From JAUSNA01 sp964568885 (GTDB taxonomy: Bacteria; Patescibacteriota; Microgenomatia; Levybacterales; GWA1-39-11), in contig CAZMSF010000006.1 of the NCBI GenBank assembly GCA_964568885.1, forward strand, positions 1-54,040: a DNA stretch of 54,040 bases, given 5' to 3'. Each line of letters begins with the position of its first letter. Position 1 is the stretch's first letter. The notes beneath the pieces were generated by a model, which did no database searches, was not told where the DNA came from, and worked only from the letters and a program-made list of their open reading frames with translations. The position numbers were made by a program, and so were the translations under genes. Below are positions 33,795-43,184 of the stretch, one piece after another.

Positions 33795-34711
33795 TTCTTT
33801 ACTGTATTGAATCTAAAAAATCTTATTGCCAAATTAAATAAAAGCAGCATAAAACCGAAAAAGGCCAGCCTGTTGCCGGATACTTGGTTAAAAGAAGTGA
33901 AAAAAATCAATGATACTAAAAAGAAAATGAATGGAAAAATATGTAGCGGAGTTATTTTCTTGCTTGATGCCATTAACGTCCTTAAAACGAGCAACGATAG
34001 GAAGAATACAAAAATAAATTGCCCATATACGACTACCAATGGTAACCCCAACGATAGGGAAAAAATGTCAAAAAATGCCATTTTTTGCCGCATGAACTTG
34101 TTTATCATCAAAAGCCCCAATAATGAAACTAGGAAAAAAACTGCAACTATTGGCCTGAACAACATGTTGAAATCTGTTGTTACAGAGTTGATTTCGTCGC
34201 GTAAGTAGGTCATAACATTGGTAGCCGGCAAACCGGTGCTTTTTTTGTAGCGTGCAATAATAAAAGGCTTCCTATTAAATACTGGTATCTGGGAAGAGCT
34301 TATCTTATCTATATCTAGTTCCAGCTCGTAGATCCTATTCTTCGATTTTTTTATAAGAGACGTGTCGGTATCTAAATATAGTTCTTGAGAAAAATTATCT
34401 ACAGCAACCTTTGTTACTAGGTTTATCTGGTCACTATTTTTGATACCGAAATAAATCGTCCCTGATGGATTTATTCTTGATTCCATCTTCAAAGGGACTC
34501 GAAGCATATATAAATTGTCGCTATCGGCTGTCAACTGACTTTTTAGGAAATACGTTTTATCGTCCTCCGTCACCAGCCATCCGGTAAAGTTCCTGTGACC
34601 GTAAGACCGCTCGATATATGGACTTAGCGATAGAACAACAAAATTAAAAAGTAAAGCTATAACCAAGCTTGTAAAAATAGAGACAATCAATGGTATTAAG
34701 TTTTTTTTCAT
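33791..34711 (-). CDS. Membrane protein with extracytoplasmic beta-rich domain
   Basis: A 306-residue protein. One membrane segment (about 7-31), a probably beta-rich ectodomain (about 40-175, with GTIYFGIKNSDQINL and RIYELELDIDK) and four to five further membrane segments (about 190-300). It begins in a 4-nt ATGA overlap with the stop of the 674-residue giant protein and ends in a 4-nt overlap with the deacetylase gene start. Architecture and position match the 348-residue protein at 22068-23114, although residue-level similarity is weak by eye. Function unknown. A partner or accessory subunit of the giant protein is a reasonable guess. Confidence 0.68.
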   Translation of the reverse strand: MKKNLIPLIVSIFTSLVIALLFNFVVLSLSPYIERSYGHRNFTGWLVTEDDKTYFLKSQLTADSDNLYMLRVPLKMESRINPSGTIYFGIKNSDQINLVTKVAVDNFSQELYLDTDTSLIKKSKNRIYELELDIDKISSSQIPVFNRKPFIIARYKKSTGLPATNVMTYLRDEINSVTTDFNMLFRPIVAVFFLVSLLGLLMINKFMRQKMAFFDIFSLSLGLPLVVVYGQFIFVFFLSLLVLRTLMASSKKITPLHIFPFIFFLVSLIFFTSFNQVSGNRLAFFGFMLLLFNLAIRFFRFNTVKK

Positions 34712-36732
34712 TTCGTTTTTTTGCTTTTTTGAATTCCTTTGAAATTTACCGCAAGAAAAAGTAGATATGTTACGCTTAAAGCAAGAAGGATTTTCTGCAG
34801 GAATGTAATGGTTGTAAAAACATTCTCGTCCTTATAATGAAAATCGCCTATTTTTTGATTGAAAAGCATCGACGCAAAATTAACTTTTCCTACCGGGCCT
34901 TCTCCATGGCCGTTGCGCCAATTTGTGTCATACGATTCGTTCAATACTGAAAAGTTACCCGTAAGCCTTACAGCCTTTTTCTGCTTAGAATTGATGAATA
35001 ATATGTTTGGAGTATTATTTTTTAGAAAATCATTCAAGAATTTGATGTCACCGGAAATGCTTACAAAATTATTGTCAATTTTAAGATTTGATTTATAAAC
35101 TTCTATATTGCCAAAGTGTTTGTACTTATAAACATTCTTAAGTGTAACAAGGCAGTCTGAAGTTTTTTTGACTATACTTTCGGTGGTACTATCCTCAAGC
35201 AAAGGGTTATTTACCGAATTTTTGTCCAAAATTATGTTCAGATTTTGAGCGGAGATTATCCAATTCAAAAAGTTTCTGTTACTGCAATTATTTGAGACTA
35301 TCTCATTTTCAATGAGTGTATTTAACTGACGGTATTCCGACGCATAATAAGTTGATTCTTTGTTTTGAGTTAACCAAATAGAGGGGGAAGGAAAATGAGT
35401 CTGACCGGTTGTAAAATTTTTTCCTACATACTGTGATGAAGGAATCCATAAATTACGCCCCTTATCCCCTTTAAGCGAAATGGAGAGGGACTGATACTCT
35501 GCAGGAACATTAATAAACTTAAAATATTTTTTGTAGTCAGTATAGTCGGAGTTAAAAATGAACAGTAAATTACCACATATCGCAATAAATATGATAAGCA
35601 CTATAAGTGTCCGTGGAGGTTTTATTTCTTTCAAGAGTAAAACGAAAAGCAAGAGCAGCGGAAATAAAAAGAACAGATAATAGGTATTAGGATCTTTAAC
35701 CAGCCAAAGGTAATTTTTGAATGGCGTTGCCATGACGATTTCAAATACGGGCCTGAATGTCCGAAATCCCGAACCAACAATAAGCAAAATCATCATGTAT
35801 GTGATAAGAAGAAAATGAATTGCAGACTTTTTTACAAAAAAGAAAATCAAAACAACAAAAAGAAAGAATAGAATCGCTACGCTAAGATATGATGGAAATA
35901 TTATGAGTCTTTCAAAAAAATTTGTGCCGCTTATAGCGGTTATCAATGTACTGTTTCGTCCTAATGACAGAAGAATATTCGGCTCTGTCGAACTCTCGAG
36001 AAAAGATTTCGCTACTGCATGTCCGGTAAATGCAGGAATTATTATATGTGACAGAGAAAGAACAACGGCTGCAAAGGAAAATGCAATCTTAACAAAGTAT
36101 TTTTTTATTTCAGCAATCTTTGATATTCCGATTCCGGCTACGAAGAAGAGATAAGTACAAGCAAAAATCACCGTTGGCTGAGGGCCTATGGAACCCAAAT
36201 AATAAAATATAAAGAACAGCATTAGGTATTTGCCAAAGTAACTGTACCCCGTTAAATATTTATAAAGCGCCCATATAACAAGAGGGAAAAATATTGCAGA
36301 ATATGGCATCGTATAATGCACATATCTATTGAAAAACCAAGGATTGAGTGCATAAAAAAAGCTGACAGAACTTATCAGAACATAATGTAGAATATCGGTT
36401 TTTTTATAGTTAACAAATTGAAGAATGGTGAATTTAGCTGATTGGAAGAGAAGAATTGGAATACCGAAAAAGATAAAGGTTACCACCCAAGAGTAAGGTA
36501 TCATGGAGAAGAACAAGAACAAAGGATAAAAACTGAGATAGATAAAATTATTGTTAGAAAATTTAGAGCTAACAAGAGAGAGAAATTGATCTCTAATTAC
36601 GCTTTTATAGATTGCCAACCGAAAATCACCGGCAAATAAGTACTTACCGAATTCGAATGTCGTTGCATAGAAAATGATAAAAACGATGGACAGGCAAAAA
36701 ATGATATCAATAAAACCTTTTTTTAAATCCAT
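34708..36732 (-). CDS. Giant multi-pass GT-C/YfhO-like membrane protein, paralogue B
   Basis: A 674-residue protein with about 12 membrane segments (about 8-405), an ectodomain (about 410-640) and a C-terminal membrane segment. FLFAGDFRLAIYK-type sequence (LFAGDFRL) near residue 35 is the first outer acidic loop. The ectodomain has QTHFPSPSIWLTQ near 445, VLNESYDTNWRNG near 615 and VNFASMLFNQ near 632, all shared with the 673-residue paralogue at 29185. The ectodomain motif N-E-S-Y-D-x-N-W recalls YfhO-like proteins. It follows the GT4 gene directly upstream (stop at 36733) and overlaps its smaller membrane partner downstream. Confidence 0.72.
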   Translation of the reverse strand: MDLKKGFIDIIFCLSIVFIIFYATTFEFGKYLFAGDFRLAIYKSVIRDQFLSLVSSKFSNNNFIYLSFYPLFLFFSMIPYSWVVTFIFFGIPILLFQSAKFTILQFVNYKKTDILHYVLISSVSFFYALNPWFFNRYVHYTMPYSAIFFPLVIWALYKYLTGYSYFGKYLMLFFIFYYLGSIGPQPTVIFACTYLFFVAGIGISKIAEIKKYFVKIAFSFAAVVLSLSHIIIPAFTGHAVAKSFLESSTEPNILLSLGRNSTLITAISGTNFFERLIIFPSYLSVAILFFLFVVLIFFFVKKSAIHFLLITYMMILLIVGSGFRTFRPVFEIVMATPFKNYLWLVKDPNTYYLFFLFPLLLLFVLLLKEIKPPRTLIVLIIFIAICGNLLFIFNSDYTDYKKYFKFINVPAEYQSLSISLKGDKGRNLWIPSSQYVGKNFTTGQTHFPSPSIWLTQNKESTYYASEYRQLNTLIENEIVSNNCSNRNFLNWIISAQNLNIILDKNSVNNPLLEDSTTESIVKKTSDCLVTLKNVYKYKHFGNIEVYKSNLKIDNNFVSISGDIKFLNDFLKNNTPNILFINSKQKKAVRLTGNFSVLNESYDTNWRNGHGEGPVGKVNFASMLFNQKIGDFHYKDENVFTTITFLQKILLALSVTYLLFLAVNFKGIQKSKKTK

Positions 36733-37926
36733 TTATAATTTGAGTTGATACGCCTCATAGGTCCGGGCGCCAATTTTGTTCCAAACTCTTTCTGCTCGCA
36801 TCTTCGTGCATTTTGCCTGATATTCTTTCTTATTCGCAAAGAAATCGTTCAATTTGGCAGCGAATGATTCTATTGTGTTATCGAAGAGAATTTTTCTCTC
36901 GGGTAACAGATCTTCAAAATAATGGCTTGCCAAAAATGGCTTGTTACAGCCCATCGCAATTGCCATTGGCCCACTACTGGACATGCATACAGTGTACGGG
37001 TAGACGGATACATCACTTGCACAGTAGTATTTTGTGATGCTTTCTTCGGGAATAAAACCAACCCAGCGGTAGGAGCTCGAGTCAAGGGTTTTTTTTGCTT
37101 TTTCTTTCAACCGGCGGTATTCACTCAGGTAGGATTCGTCGTGAAGGTGCCTCGGATGCTTTCCGGCACCGATTATAAGATACGCATTCTTATTCTTAAC
37201 ATTGTATCGAGAAAAACCTTCAATCAACAAATCGATATCCTTATATCCGGTAAGATAACCCATAAACAAAACGATATCTCTCTTTACATCAATATGCAAT
37301 GAAACACATGCTTTTTCCTTCTGCTCTGTCTTCATTTCTTCGACACCATGATGAATGACTTGAATTTTATCTTCCTTTGCCCCATACTCATCGACCAATA
37401 CATTCCTAAAATATTCTTCATGCACTATAACGTAAGATGACCAGACACATAATGGTTTATAAATCACAAAAAAAGCAAGCCGCACTAACCATACGGGCAT
37501 AGACGAACGGTGCCGTGTTACGAATTCTCTATTGACTCGCTTGAGAGAAACAACTCCATGAATCGTAATGTAAATTTTCTTTCCTCTCAGAAAAAATAAT
37601 AGCCATTGAAGCATGTAGGCGGTGATAACTCCACCATATAGTCCAAGTTCTTGCTGAAAATGGATAACGTCGGGATTTAGCACCCACAACTCTTGAAGGA
37701 GCTGAAAAATGAATTTTATATTTCTGTCAAAACAACGAATAACACTAATGTTATCCTCTTTGTAATGGGTCCTTTCCTTTCCCAATTTGTTGCACAGCAC
37801 ATAAATTTCATCTCCCTTTGCATAAGGAGTACTATTTATTAGGTTTTTCGTATATGAAGCAACCCCACCCTCTTTCGCATGCTTTTCACCTCGCGGGGGG
37901 TATATCGAGATATGTACAATTTTCAT
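36733..37926 (-). CDS. GT4-like glycosyltransferase
   Basis: A 397-residue GT-B protein. The N-terminus MKIVHISIYPPRGEKHAKEGGVASY has the acceptor glycine loop, VIHFQQELGLYGG near 90 and YITIHGVV near 117 follow, and the donor domain has VLFMGYLTGYKDIDLLI near 215. The region that usually holds E-x7-E reads MSSSGPMAIAMGCNKPFLAS near 325, a serine-rich variant found in some archaeal-type GT4 proteins. It overlaps the GT2 gene upstream by 4 nt. Substrates unknown. Confidence 0.86.
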   Translation of the reverse strand: MKIVHISIYPPRGEKHAKEGGVASYTKNLINSTPYAKGDEIYVLCNKLGKERTHYKEDNISVIRCFDRNIKFIFQLLQELWVLNPDVIHFQQELGLYGGVITAYMLQWLLFFLRGKKIYITIHGVVSLKRVNREFVTRHRSSMPVWLVRLAFFVIYKPLCVWSSYVIVHEEYFRNVLVDEYGAKEDKIQVIHHGVEEMKTEQKEKACVSLHIDVKRDIVLFMGYLTGYKDIDLLIEGFSRYNVKNKNAYLIIGAGKHPRHLHDESYLSEYRRLKEKAKKTLDSSSYRWVGFIPEESITKYYCASDVSVYPYTVCMSSSGPMAIAMGCNKPFLASHYFEDLLPERKILFDNTIESFAAKLNDFFANKKEYQAKCTKMRAERVWNKIGARTYEAYQLKL

Positions 37927-38687
37927 TTTCGCGGAAGCTTTCTTTTATAATCACGGCGTATATTTACTCTGTAGAAAACAGCGACGGTATCCCACAACAT
38001 CGATAGAATAACTTTCCATAAATTTATTGAATTTATCGAACTTACTCCCCGAAAATCGAGCTTTACAGGTGCTTCATAAATTTTCCGGTAGCCCAAACGG
38101 TACGATATGGCTAAGATTTCTATATCGAACGCAAATTTTTTAACCCTCAGTCTGGGAAACACGTCCTGGACGACCTTCCTTTTGTAAAATTTCAGACCCA
38201 CTTGAGAGTCTTTTACTTTGAACCCGAAAAGCGTCCTTGTAAAATTTCTGTAACCCCACGACAATATCCTTCTTGAAAATGGATAACTTACTTGGGAAAC
38301 GGGGTGCAATTTGCTTCCTATAATTATATCGGCATCATACCATTGCATATGATTGAGAAGCATAGTTATCCCCTCCGGGTTGATATCCATTCCTGCATCA
38401 ATAAATCCCACAATATCACCATTCGCCTCAAGTGCTCCGGTCTTTATCGCATTTCCTTTTCCAATATTTTTTTCATATTCTATAACGCGAACATTGTCTG
38501 CTTTTAAGCGCTTCAATTTTTGATGAGTTTTATCAACCATACCGTCGATTACGATGAGGATTTCGTACTTGTTGGGTAAGTCCTGCATTATTGCCACTAA
38601 ATTCTTGACATCCTTAAGAATTGTTCTTTCTTGTTTGTAAGCAGGAATAATTAATGAGATTGAGGGGACGTACTGCGGGTTTCTCAT
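37923..38687 (-). CDS. Polyprenyl-phosphate sugar synthase-like GT2
   Basis: A 254-residue GT-A enzyme resembling dolichyl-phosphate beta-glucosyltransferase/DPM1. Features are SISLIIPAYKQERTI near 9, EILIVIDGMVDKT near 40, NIGKGNAIKTGAL near 73, a modified acidic motif FIDAGMDINPEG near 95, and DSQVGLKFYKRKVV near 158, the Q-x-G-x-K segment typical of that family. It lacks C-terminal membrane helices, as in DPM1. It would make a polyprenyl-phosphate hexose, the donor that the many GT-C enzymes here need. It starts a group of genes behind a 79-nt gap with a perfect TATAAT. Confidence 0.88.
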   Translation of the reverse strand: MRNPQYVPSISLIIPAYKQERTILKDVKNLVAIMQDLPNKYEILIVIDGMVDKTHQKLKRLKADNVRVIEYEKNIGKGNAIKTGALEANGDIVGFIDAGMDINPEGITMLLNHMQWYDADIIIGSKLHPVSQVSYPFSRRILSWGYRNFTRTLFGFKVKDSQVGLKFYKRKVVQDVFPRLRVKKFAFDIEILAISYRLGYRKIYEAPVKLDFRGVSSINSINLWKVILSMLWDTVAVFYRVNIRRDYKRKLPRK

Positions 38688-38710
38688 CTTTTGGAATAAA
38701 GTTTCGATTC

Positions 38711-38716
38711 ATTATA
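38711..38716 (-). promoter_or_regulatory. Perfect TATAAT -10 element before GT2 gene
   Basis: TATAAT on the minus strand lies 23 nt upstream of the ATG at 38687, inside a 79-nt intergenic gap. The best -35 at 17-nt spacing (TGGTAA, 38734-38739) is poor. It may mark the start of the transcript covering the 22-38 kb genes. Confidence 0.4.
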
Positions 38717-38766
38717 ATAAATGCGTATTGCTTTTACCACTTGGAGAATAACGATTGTGATTTATA

Positions 38767-40029
38767 CTATTTCACTTCTTGTAAGCGGAAGTAAAATAAT
38801 CCTAATACCAATGAAAGGGCGACAACAACGGTTAAGGAACTTACAATAACCTGCGTAATAGATTGATGGAAAAGCACGATTAGAATTGCTTGCGCGACTG
38901 CACTTATAACGACGGGAACGTAAACGAATGTTTTATTGATGGATAGGAAATAATAGACTAAAAGGGAGACGAGTGAATAGAGACTTGTGAATAATGCATA
39001 AATAGTTAAATCATTTTTTATCGCAAGGAATGAAACATTTTTCAGGAAAAAAAGTATTGAGAATTCCGGAAATTCATAATAAAAAACAGCGACACTCAGT
39101 GAGCAGACAAGCACAATAAGAAATGCAATTCTAAATGTGTTTTTATAGCTTTCGTTTTTGGCGAATTTTTTAACAATCAATGGGAACATAACCGTACCAA
39201 TGGGAGCGGTGAAGAAAAAAATTACCTTCCCGACAAGAGAAAGCCCTGCATATAATCCTGCGTCTGTCGGACTAAAGAAATGTTTCACCAAAAGAATATC
39301 TGTCGAAGTAAGTGCGGTTATCCCGAACATCGCGGCCGATGAAGGAATACCGTAGAGAATTAAATCCTTTAACTGCAGTTCATTCGTAGTAACACGCGTA
39401 GTTTTAAAGATAAACCGCAAAGGAATAAATGTCAGAATAAATGGAATTAAATATGCCAACAACAAGGCGACCATTACTCCTCCCAACCTGTAGCCGAGAA
39501 TCACAAATCCCATACCGAATACTAGCTTTATAAAGGACCCTAAAAAGTTAGAGAATGAGATGAAGTTGAATGCGAGACGTGCCTGCAGAAAGGCAGTGTT
39601 CACGGTACTGAAATAAGTTACCAAGACCGTTACGGCCGTTAGCATAATGACAAAAGGCTCATGGATATTAAAAAATACTTCTATCTCATTTAAAAAGACC
39701 CCGAAAAATATGAGCAAACCGACACCTACGACGACCACAATTTTCAAAGCTCTTATATAAAGGGCTTTAAGTAGCCCAAATTCTTCGTTTGCCATATGGC
39801 TTCCGGCAAAATTAACGATAGCAGGAACAATTGAATTAACCGGTATGGCAAGAAGTATCATAAGAGAGATAATACTAACAACGACACCATAATCGGCGAT
39901 AGCCAGATTTCTACTCATATATATATTGAATCCGAAGTTAGCGATGTTGCCTAAAAGAGTTCCGGCAAAAATCACAATGCTGCCCGAGATCAATGGATGA
40001 GTCACCAAAACCTTTATATGCTTTCTCAT
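38767..40029 (-). CDS. Wzx-type lipid-linked oligosaccharide flippase
   Basis: A 420-residue MATE/MVF-superfamily exporter with about 12 membrane segments spread along its whole length. The N-terminus (SIVIFAGTLLGNIANFGFNIYMSRNLAIADYGVVVSI region, about 17-53) with GNIANFGFNIYMSR and YG is typical of the polysaccharide biosynthesis protein family, as is SLVGKVIFFFTAPIGTVMFPL near 265. It would move undecaprenyl-diphosphate-linked glycan from the inner to the outer membrane face. It is the only flippase in the window, so it presumably serves the whole cluster. It lies 4 nt downstream of a GT4 gene. Confidence 0.9.
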   Translation of the reverse strand: MRKHIKVLVTHPLISGSIVIFAGTLLGNIANFGFNIYMSRNLAIADYGVVVSIISLMILLAIPVNSIVPAIVNFAGSHMANEEFGLLKALYIRALKIVVVVGVGLLIFFGVFLNEIEVFFNIHEPFVIMLTAVTVLVTYFSTVNTAFLQARLAFNFISFSNFLGSFIKLVFGMGFVILGYRLGGVMVALLLAYLIPFILTFIPLRFIFKTTRVTTNELQLKDLILYGIPSSAAMFGITALTSTDILLVKHFFSPTDAGLYAGLSLVGKVIFFFTAPIGTVMFPLIVKKFAKNESYKNTFRIAFLIVLVCSLSVAVFYYEFPEFSILFFLKNVSFLAIKNDLTIYALFTSLYSLVSLLVYYFLSINKTFVYVPVVISAVAQAILIVLFHQSITQVIVSSLTVVVALSLVLGLFYFRLQEVK

Positions 40030-40033
40030 GGAT

Positions 40034-41080
40034 TTACTTTGCGTAGGATGCAGCCGTTTCTTCTATCATTCTTTTTGTACTGAATTTTGTAGCCTGTTCT
40101 AATCCTTTTTTAGCAAGTTCCAGTCTTAGATTGTCATTATCAGCAACCGTTGATATACCGTTTGCTATGTCATTCCCATTTTCTGCGTCAATATAGTAGA
40201 CGGCACTACCCCCAACTTCCGGCAAGCTTCCCATCCTTGAAGAGATGACCGGACACCCGGATTTCATCGCCTCAAGCACCGGCAATCCGAACCCTTCATC
40301 TAATGACGGCATAACCAAGGCCTGGGCGATATTGTAAAGAGTTACCAAGTCGTCGGTGGCAACAAAACCCAAACGTGTAAAAAGCGGATCGTTTTGTATT
40401 TCTTTAATGACCATGTTTCTATCATGATTCCATGGGTGATGGGTGTCATAATTGTCAGTCAATGCTTTTCCTACCATAACAAGAGGAATATTGCTTTTCT
40501 TAATTGCGATGACTAATCTGGGCAAATTCTTGTTCCAAGTCACATCCCCTACATACAGTACAAACTTACCGGGTAAATTATATTTCTTTCTAAGCTCACT
40601 TTCTGCTTGCTTCGATTCTCTTTTCCGGAACTCTTCATCAACGCATAAATATACGGTATGAATATTGTCATCGTCAATGCCAACGATATTGGCAATATCT
40701 TCTTTTGAGGCATTGGAGTCCGTTATGATTCCCGATGCTTTCTTAAGTCTCGATTTGTTTATCTTCCACTTCATTGCCCCTCTTAATCCAACCGGAAAGT
40801 GCTCTTTGTGGACCAGTGGAACAACGTCGTGTACAGTAACAATTGTTTTTGTTTTGTTTCTAAAAGGTAGTGTGAGAAAAAAAGGGTCAAAGTATGGATA
40901 ATGTATTACATCAACTTCTGAAGAGTATTTTTGAGGCTCGCTTGTGAATATATATTGATTTTCCTTATCGAATTTCTCTAAATTCTGCCTTAGAAGTGAG
41001 ATATATTTCCCCACTCCCCTAATCTTATGAGCACTTGTGCTTTTTATATCAATAGGACTTATGTCAATTGCGATTTTCAT
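40034..41080 (-). CDS. GT4 family glycosyltransferase
   Basis: A 348-residue GT-B transferase of the mannosyltransferase-like group. MKIAIDISPIDIKSTSAHKIRGVGKYI gives the acceptor loop in RGVGKY, VTVHDVVPLVH near 83 follows, and the donor domain has YVGDVTWNKNLPRL near 176 and E-x7-E in LDEGFGLPVLEAM near 258. It overlaps the GT-C gene upstream by 4 nt and precedes the flippase gene by 4 nt. Substrate unknown. Confidence 0.92.
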   Translation of the reverse strand: MKIAIDISPIDIKSTSAHKIRGVGKYISLLRQNLEKFDKENQYIFTSEPQKYSSEVDVIHYPYFDPFFLTLPFRNKTKTIVTVHDVVPLVHKEHFPVGLRGAMKWKINKSRLKKASGIITDSNASKEDIANIVGIDDDNIHTVYLCVDEEFRKRESKQAESELRKKYNLPGKFVLYVGDVTWNKNLPRLVIAIKKSNIPLVMVGKALTDNYDTHHPWNHDRNMVIKEIQNDPLFTRLGFVATDDLVTLYNIAQALVMPSLDEGFGLPVLEAMKSGCPVISSRMGSLPEVGGSAVYYIDAENGNDIANGISTVADNDNLRLELAKKGLEQATKFSTKRMIEETAASYAK

Positions 41081-42225
41081 TTTCTTGTATGCTTGAATAG
41101 AGAAGTAATACCGTATACGGTAATTATATAGAGAATCGGAATCAATATCACAAAATAACGAGAAAATGTTTGCCCTGTGCTAAGAAATAGCATGTAAACA
41201 ACGACCCAGCACATCAAAACTTCAACAGCGTTATTCTTAGGTATCTTTTTCAATAGATACAGAATAGTTGTAGCAAATGAGAGGATTGTCACGATTGGCC
41301 AACTTACCGACCATTGTCCATCTGCTATAACCGGTTTATCTCCAAACCATACATACCATCTATTAAATAGTAAGAGAGGCCAAACAGAAAAAGGCAGAAT
41401 AAGAAAGCTCTTGTGATAAAGAAAAACCCACTTCTGTATTCCTAAAAATTTATTCAATGTGTATCCGAATGCGAAAACCCACGAATAGCTAAGCAGAAGT
41501 ACGGCAACAGATGAGGGAAATGTCAGGGTAAGCGCTATTAATTTTTTAACGTCCTTATGAAATAACAGAACCAGATACCATGAGGCGATTATCGTTATCC
41601 CGGAAACAAAAAATTTGGTCGAGATGAATAATCCCAAAAAAACATTCGCAATTAAAAAGTACAAAAAAGACTTCTTGCTTAAAAGCCCTTTATTAAATAC
41701 TATAAAAGCCGAGAGAAAAAATACGAGCTGGATGATATCCAAAAGCGGTGTATATACTAACTGGTTAGTGAATATTCTCTCAAAGCTAAATGCTAAAGGA
41801 GCAATAAGGGCTAATGTTTTGTTAGCAAATATTTGCATTCCAAGAAAATACAATAAAATAAGAGACAAAACGGCAGAAATAAGAATTACAATGCTGTCAT
41901 TGTTAAATAAAATAGTAGACAATCCTATCAGATATTTTCCCAATGGGGGTGCATCGGGCACAACAAGTACCGGACTCGTACCTGTTATTAATTTCCCTCC
42001 GGAATAGGAAAATGCGACCTCGTCTCTAATCCATATCGGATGCTTATTTACATACTGAGAGTCTAAGAATCGCTTTTCAAGGCTGGGGAACTTCTGCCAA
42101 TAATCGAAAATGAAATATTTCTCTCTGAGAATTACAATCTGAAAAACTAGATTTACTCCAATAACACCTATCATGAGAATAGGAAAGATTTTTTGGAGCT
42201 TCTTTAAATTTCGCGAGTGTGCCAT
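41077..42225 (-). CDS. GT-C membrane glycosyltransferase (GT39/PMT-like)
   Basis: About 382 residues from ATG 42225. The frame can extend to a TTG at 42231. About 10 membrane segments are visible. The large first outer loop (about 35-95) carries WIRDEVAFSYSGG and then VPDAPPLGKYLIGLS, which matches the H/D-PPLGK signature after the first loop of protein O-mannosyltransferases. It should transfer a sugar from a polyprenyl-phosphate donor. It is shorter than most GT39 members and lacks a C-terminal soluble domain. The start overlaps the end of galE by 22 nt. Confidence 0.82.
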   Translation of the reverse strand: MAHSRNLKKLQKIFPILMIGVIGVNLVFQIVILREKYFIFDYWQKFPSLEKRFLDSQYVNKHPIWIRDEVAFSYSGGKLITGTSPVLVVPDAPPLGKYLIGLSTILFNNDSIVILISAVLSLILLYFLGMQIFANKTLALIAPLAFSFERIFTNQLVYTPLLDIIQLVFFLSAFIVFNKGLLSKKSFLYFLIANVFLGLFISTKFFVSGITIIASWYLVLLFHKDVKKLIALTLTFPSSVAVLLLSYSWVFAFGYTLNKFLGIQKWVFLYHKSFLILPFSVWPLLLFNRWYVWFGDKPVIADGQWSVSWPIVTILSFATTILYLLKKIPKNNAVEVLMCWVVVYMLFLSTGQTFSRYFVILIPILYIITVYGITSLFKHTRK

Positions 42226-43175
42226 TTCCAAGCGGACTCTACAATCGTATCAATATCTGAATACTTCGGAGCAAAACCTAATTCTTGATTAATTCTGGAT
42301 ACGTCAGCCACCAGCTCATTTGCATCCCCGGGTCTTCGCTCTTTCTCATGAATTTCCAATTTCTTCCCTGATATTCGCTCTATTGACTCAAGCACCTGCC
42401 TATTGGAATAGCCTTTTCCTGTCCCGACGTTGAAAGTATAGCTGCCCTTTGTCGCAACAATCTTCTCGAGCGCCAAAACGTGTGCTTCGGCAAGATCAAG
42501 CACGTGAATATAATCCCTTACACATGTACCGTCGAATGTTTCATAGTTGGTCCCGAAAAGCTCGAATGCCCTATTTTCCAAAAGAGCTTTCATTGCACAA
42601 GGAATAATATGTGTTTCGGGGTCATGGGCCTCCCCAAAATTTCCATCGAGTGACGCACCACACGCATTGAAATATCTAAGTACAGTATAGCTTATACCGT
42701 AAACAGCGTTGTACCATGCCAAAATTTTCTCAAACATTAGTTTGCTTTCACCATAAGGATTGGTCGGATTTTTTTGATGGTCCTCAGGAATAGGTATCTG
42801 TGAGGGATTTCCATATACCCCTGCTGTTGATGAAAATATCATGTTATCTATATTGTGCTGATGCATCTTTTCAAGTAACACCATTGACTTATATGTATTG
42901 TTCTCAAAATACATGTGCGGATTATGCATCGACTCTTTCATCGAGATATAGGCTGCAAAATGAATAACTCCGTCTATCTTGTGGTCGGAAAACGTCTGGT
43001 CAAGGATATTTTTGTCACCTATATCACCACTGACGAAAGTCGCCTCTTCCGGAACATTATTCTTACTGCCTCTCTCCAAACTGTCAAAGACGACAACCTC
43101 ATACCCTTTTTCAAGGAGCCTTCTTGTCATAAAGCTGCCGATATAACCTGCTCCACCTGTAACGAGAATTTTCAT
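42204..43175 (-). CDS. galE: UDP-glucose 4-epimerase
   Basis: Interconverts UDP-glucose and UDP-galactose (or the GlcNAc/GalNAc pair), supplying the glycan pathway. At 323 residues it is normal length. The NAD-binding motif GGAGYIG has Gly at 7, 10 and 13. FAAYISMKESMHNP near 73, SSTAGVYGNP near 115, the catalytic pair in NPYGESKLMFE near 140-146, and TFDGTCVRDYIHVLDLA near 213 are diagnostic of GalE. RRPGDANELVAD near 280 completes the family pattern. It lies 9 nt downstream of a GT-C gene. Confidence 0.95.
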   Translation of the reverse strand: MKILVTGGAGYIGSFMTRRLLEKGYEVVVFDSLERGSKNNVPEEATFVSGDIGDKNILDQTFSDHKIDGVIHFAAYISMKESMHNPHMYFENNTYKSMVLLEKMHQHNIDNMIFSSTAGVYGNPSQIPIPEDHQKNPTNPYGESKLMFEKILAWYNAVYGISYTVLRYFNACGASLDGNFGEAHDPETHIIPCAMKALLENRAFELFGTNYETFDGTCVRDYIHVLDLAEAHVLALEKIVATKGSYTFNVGTGKGYSNRQVLESIERISGKKLEIHEKERRPGDANELVADVSRINQELGFAPKYSDIDTIVESAWKWHTREI

Positions 43176-43184
43176 AAATTAATC

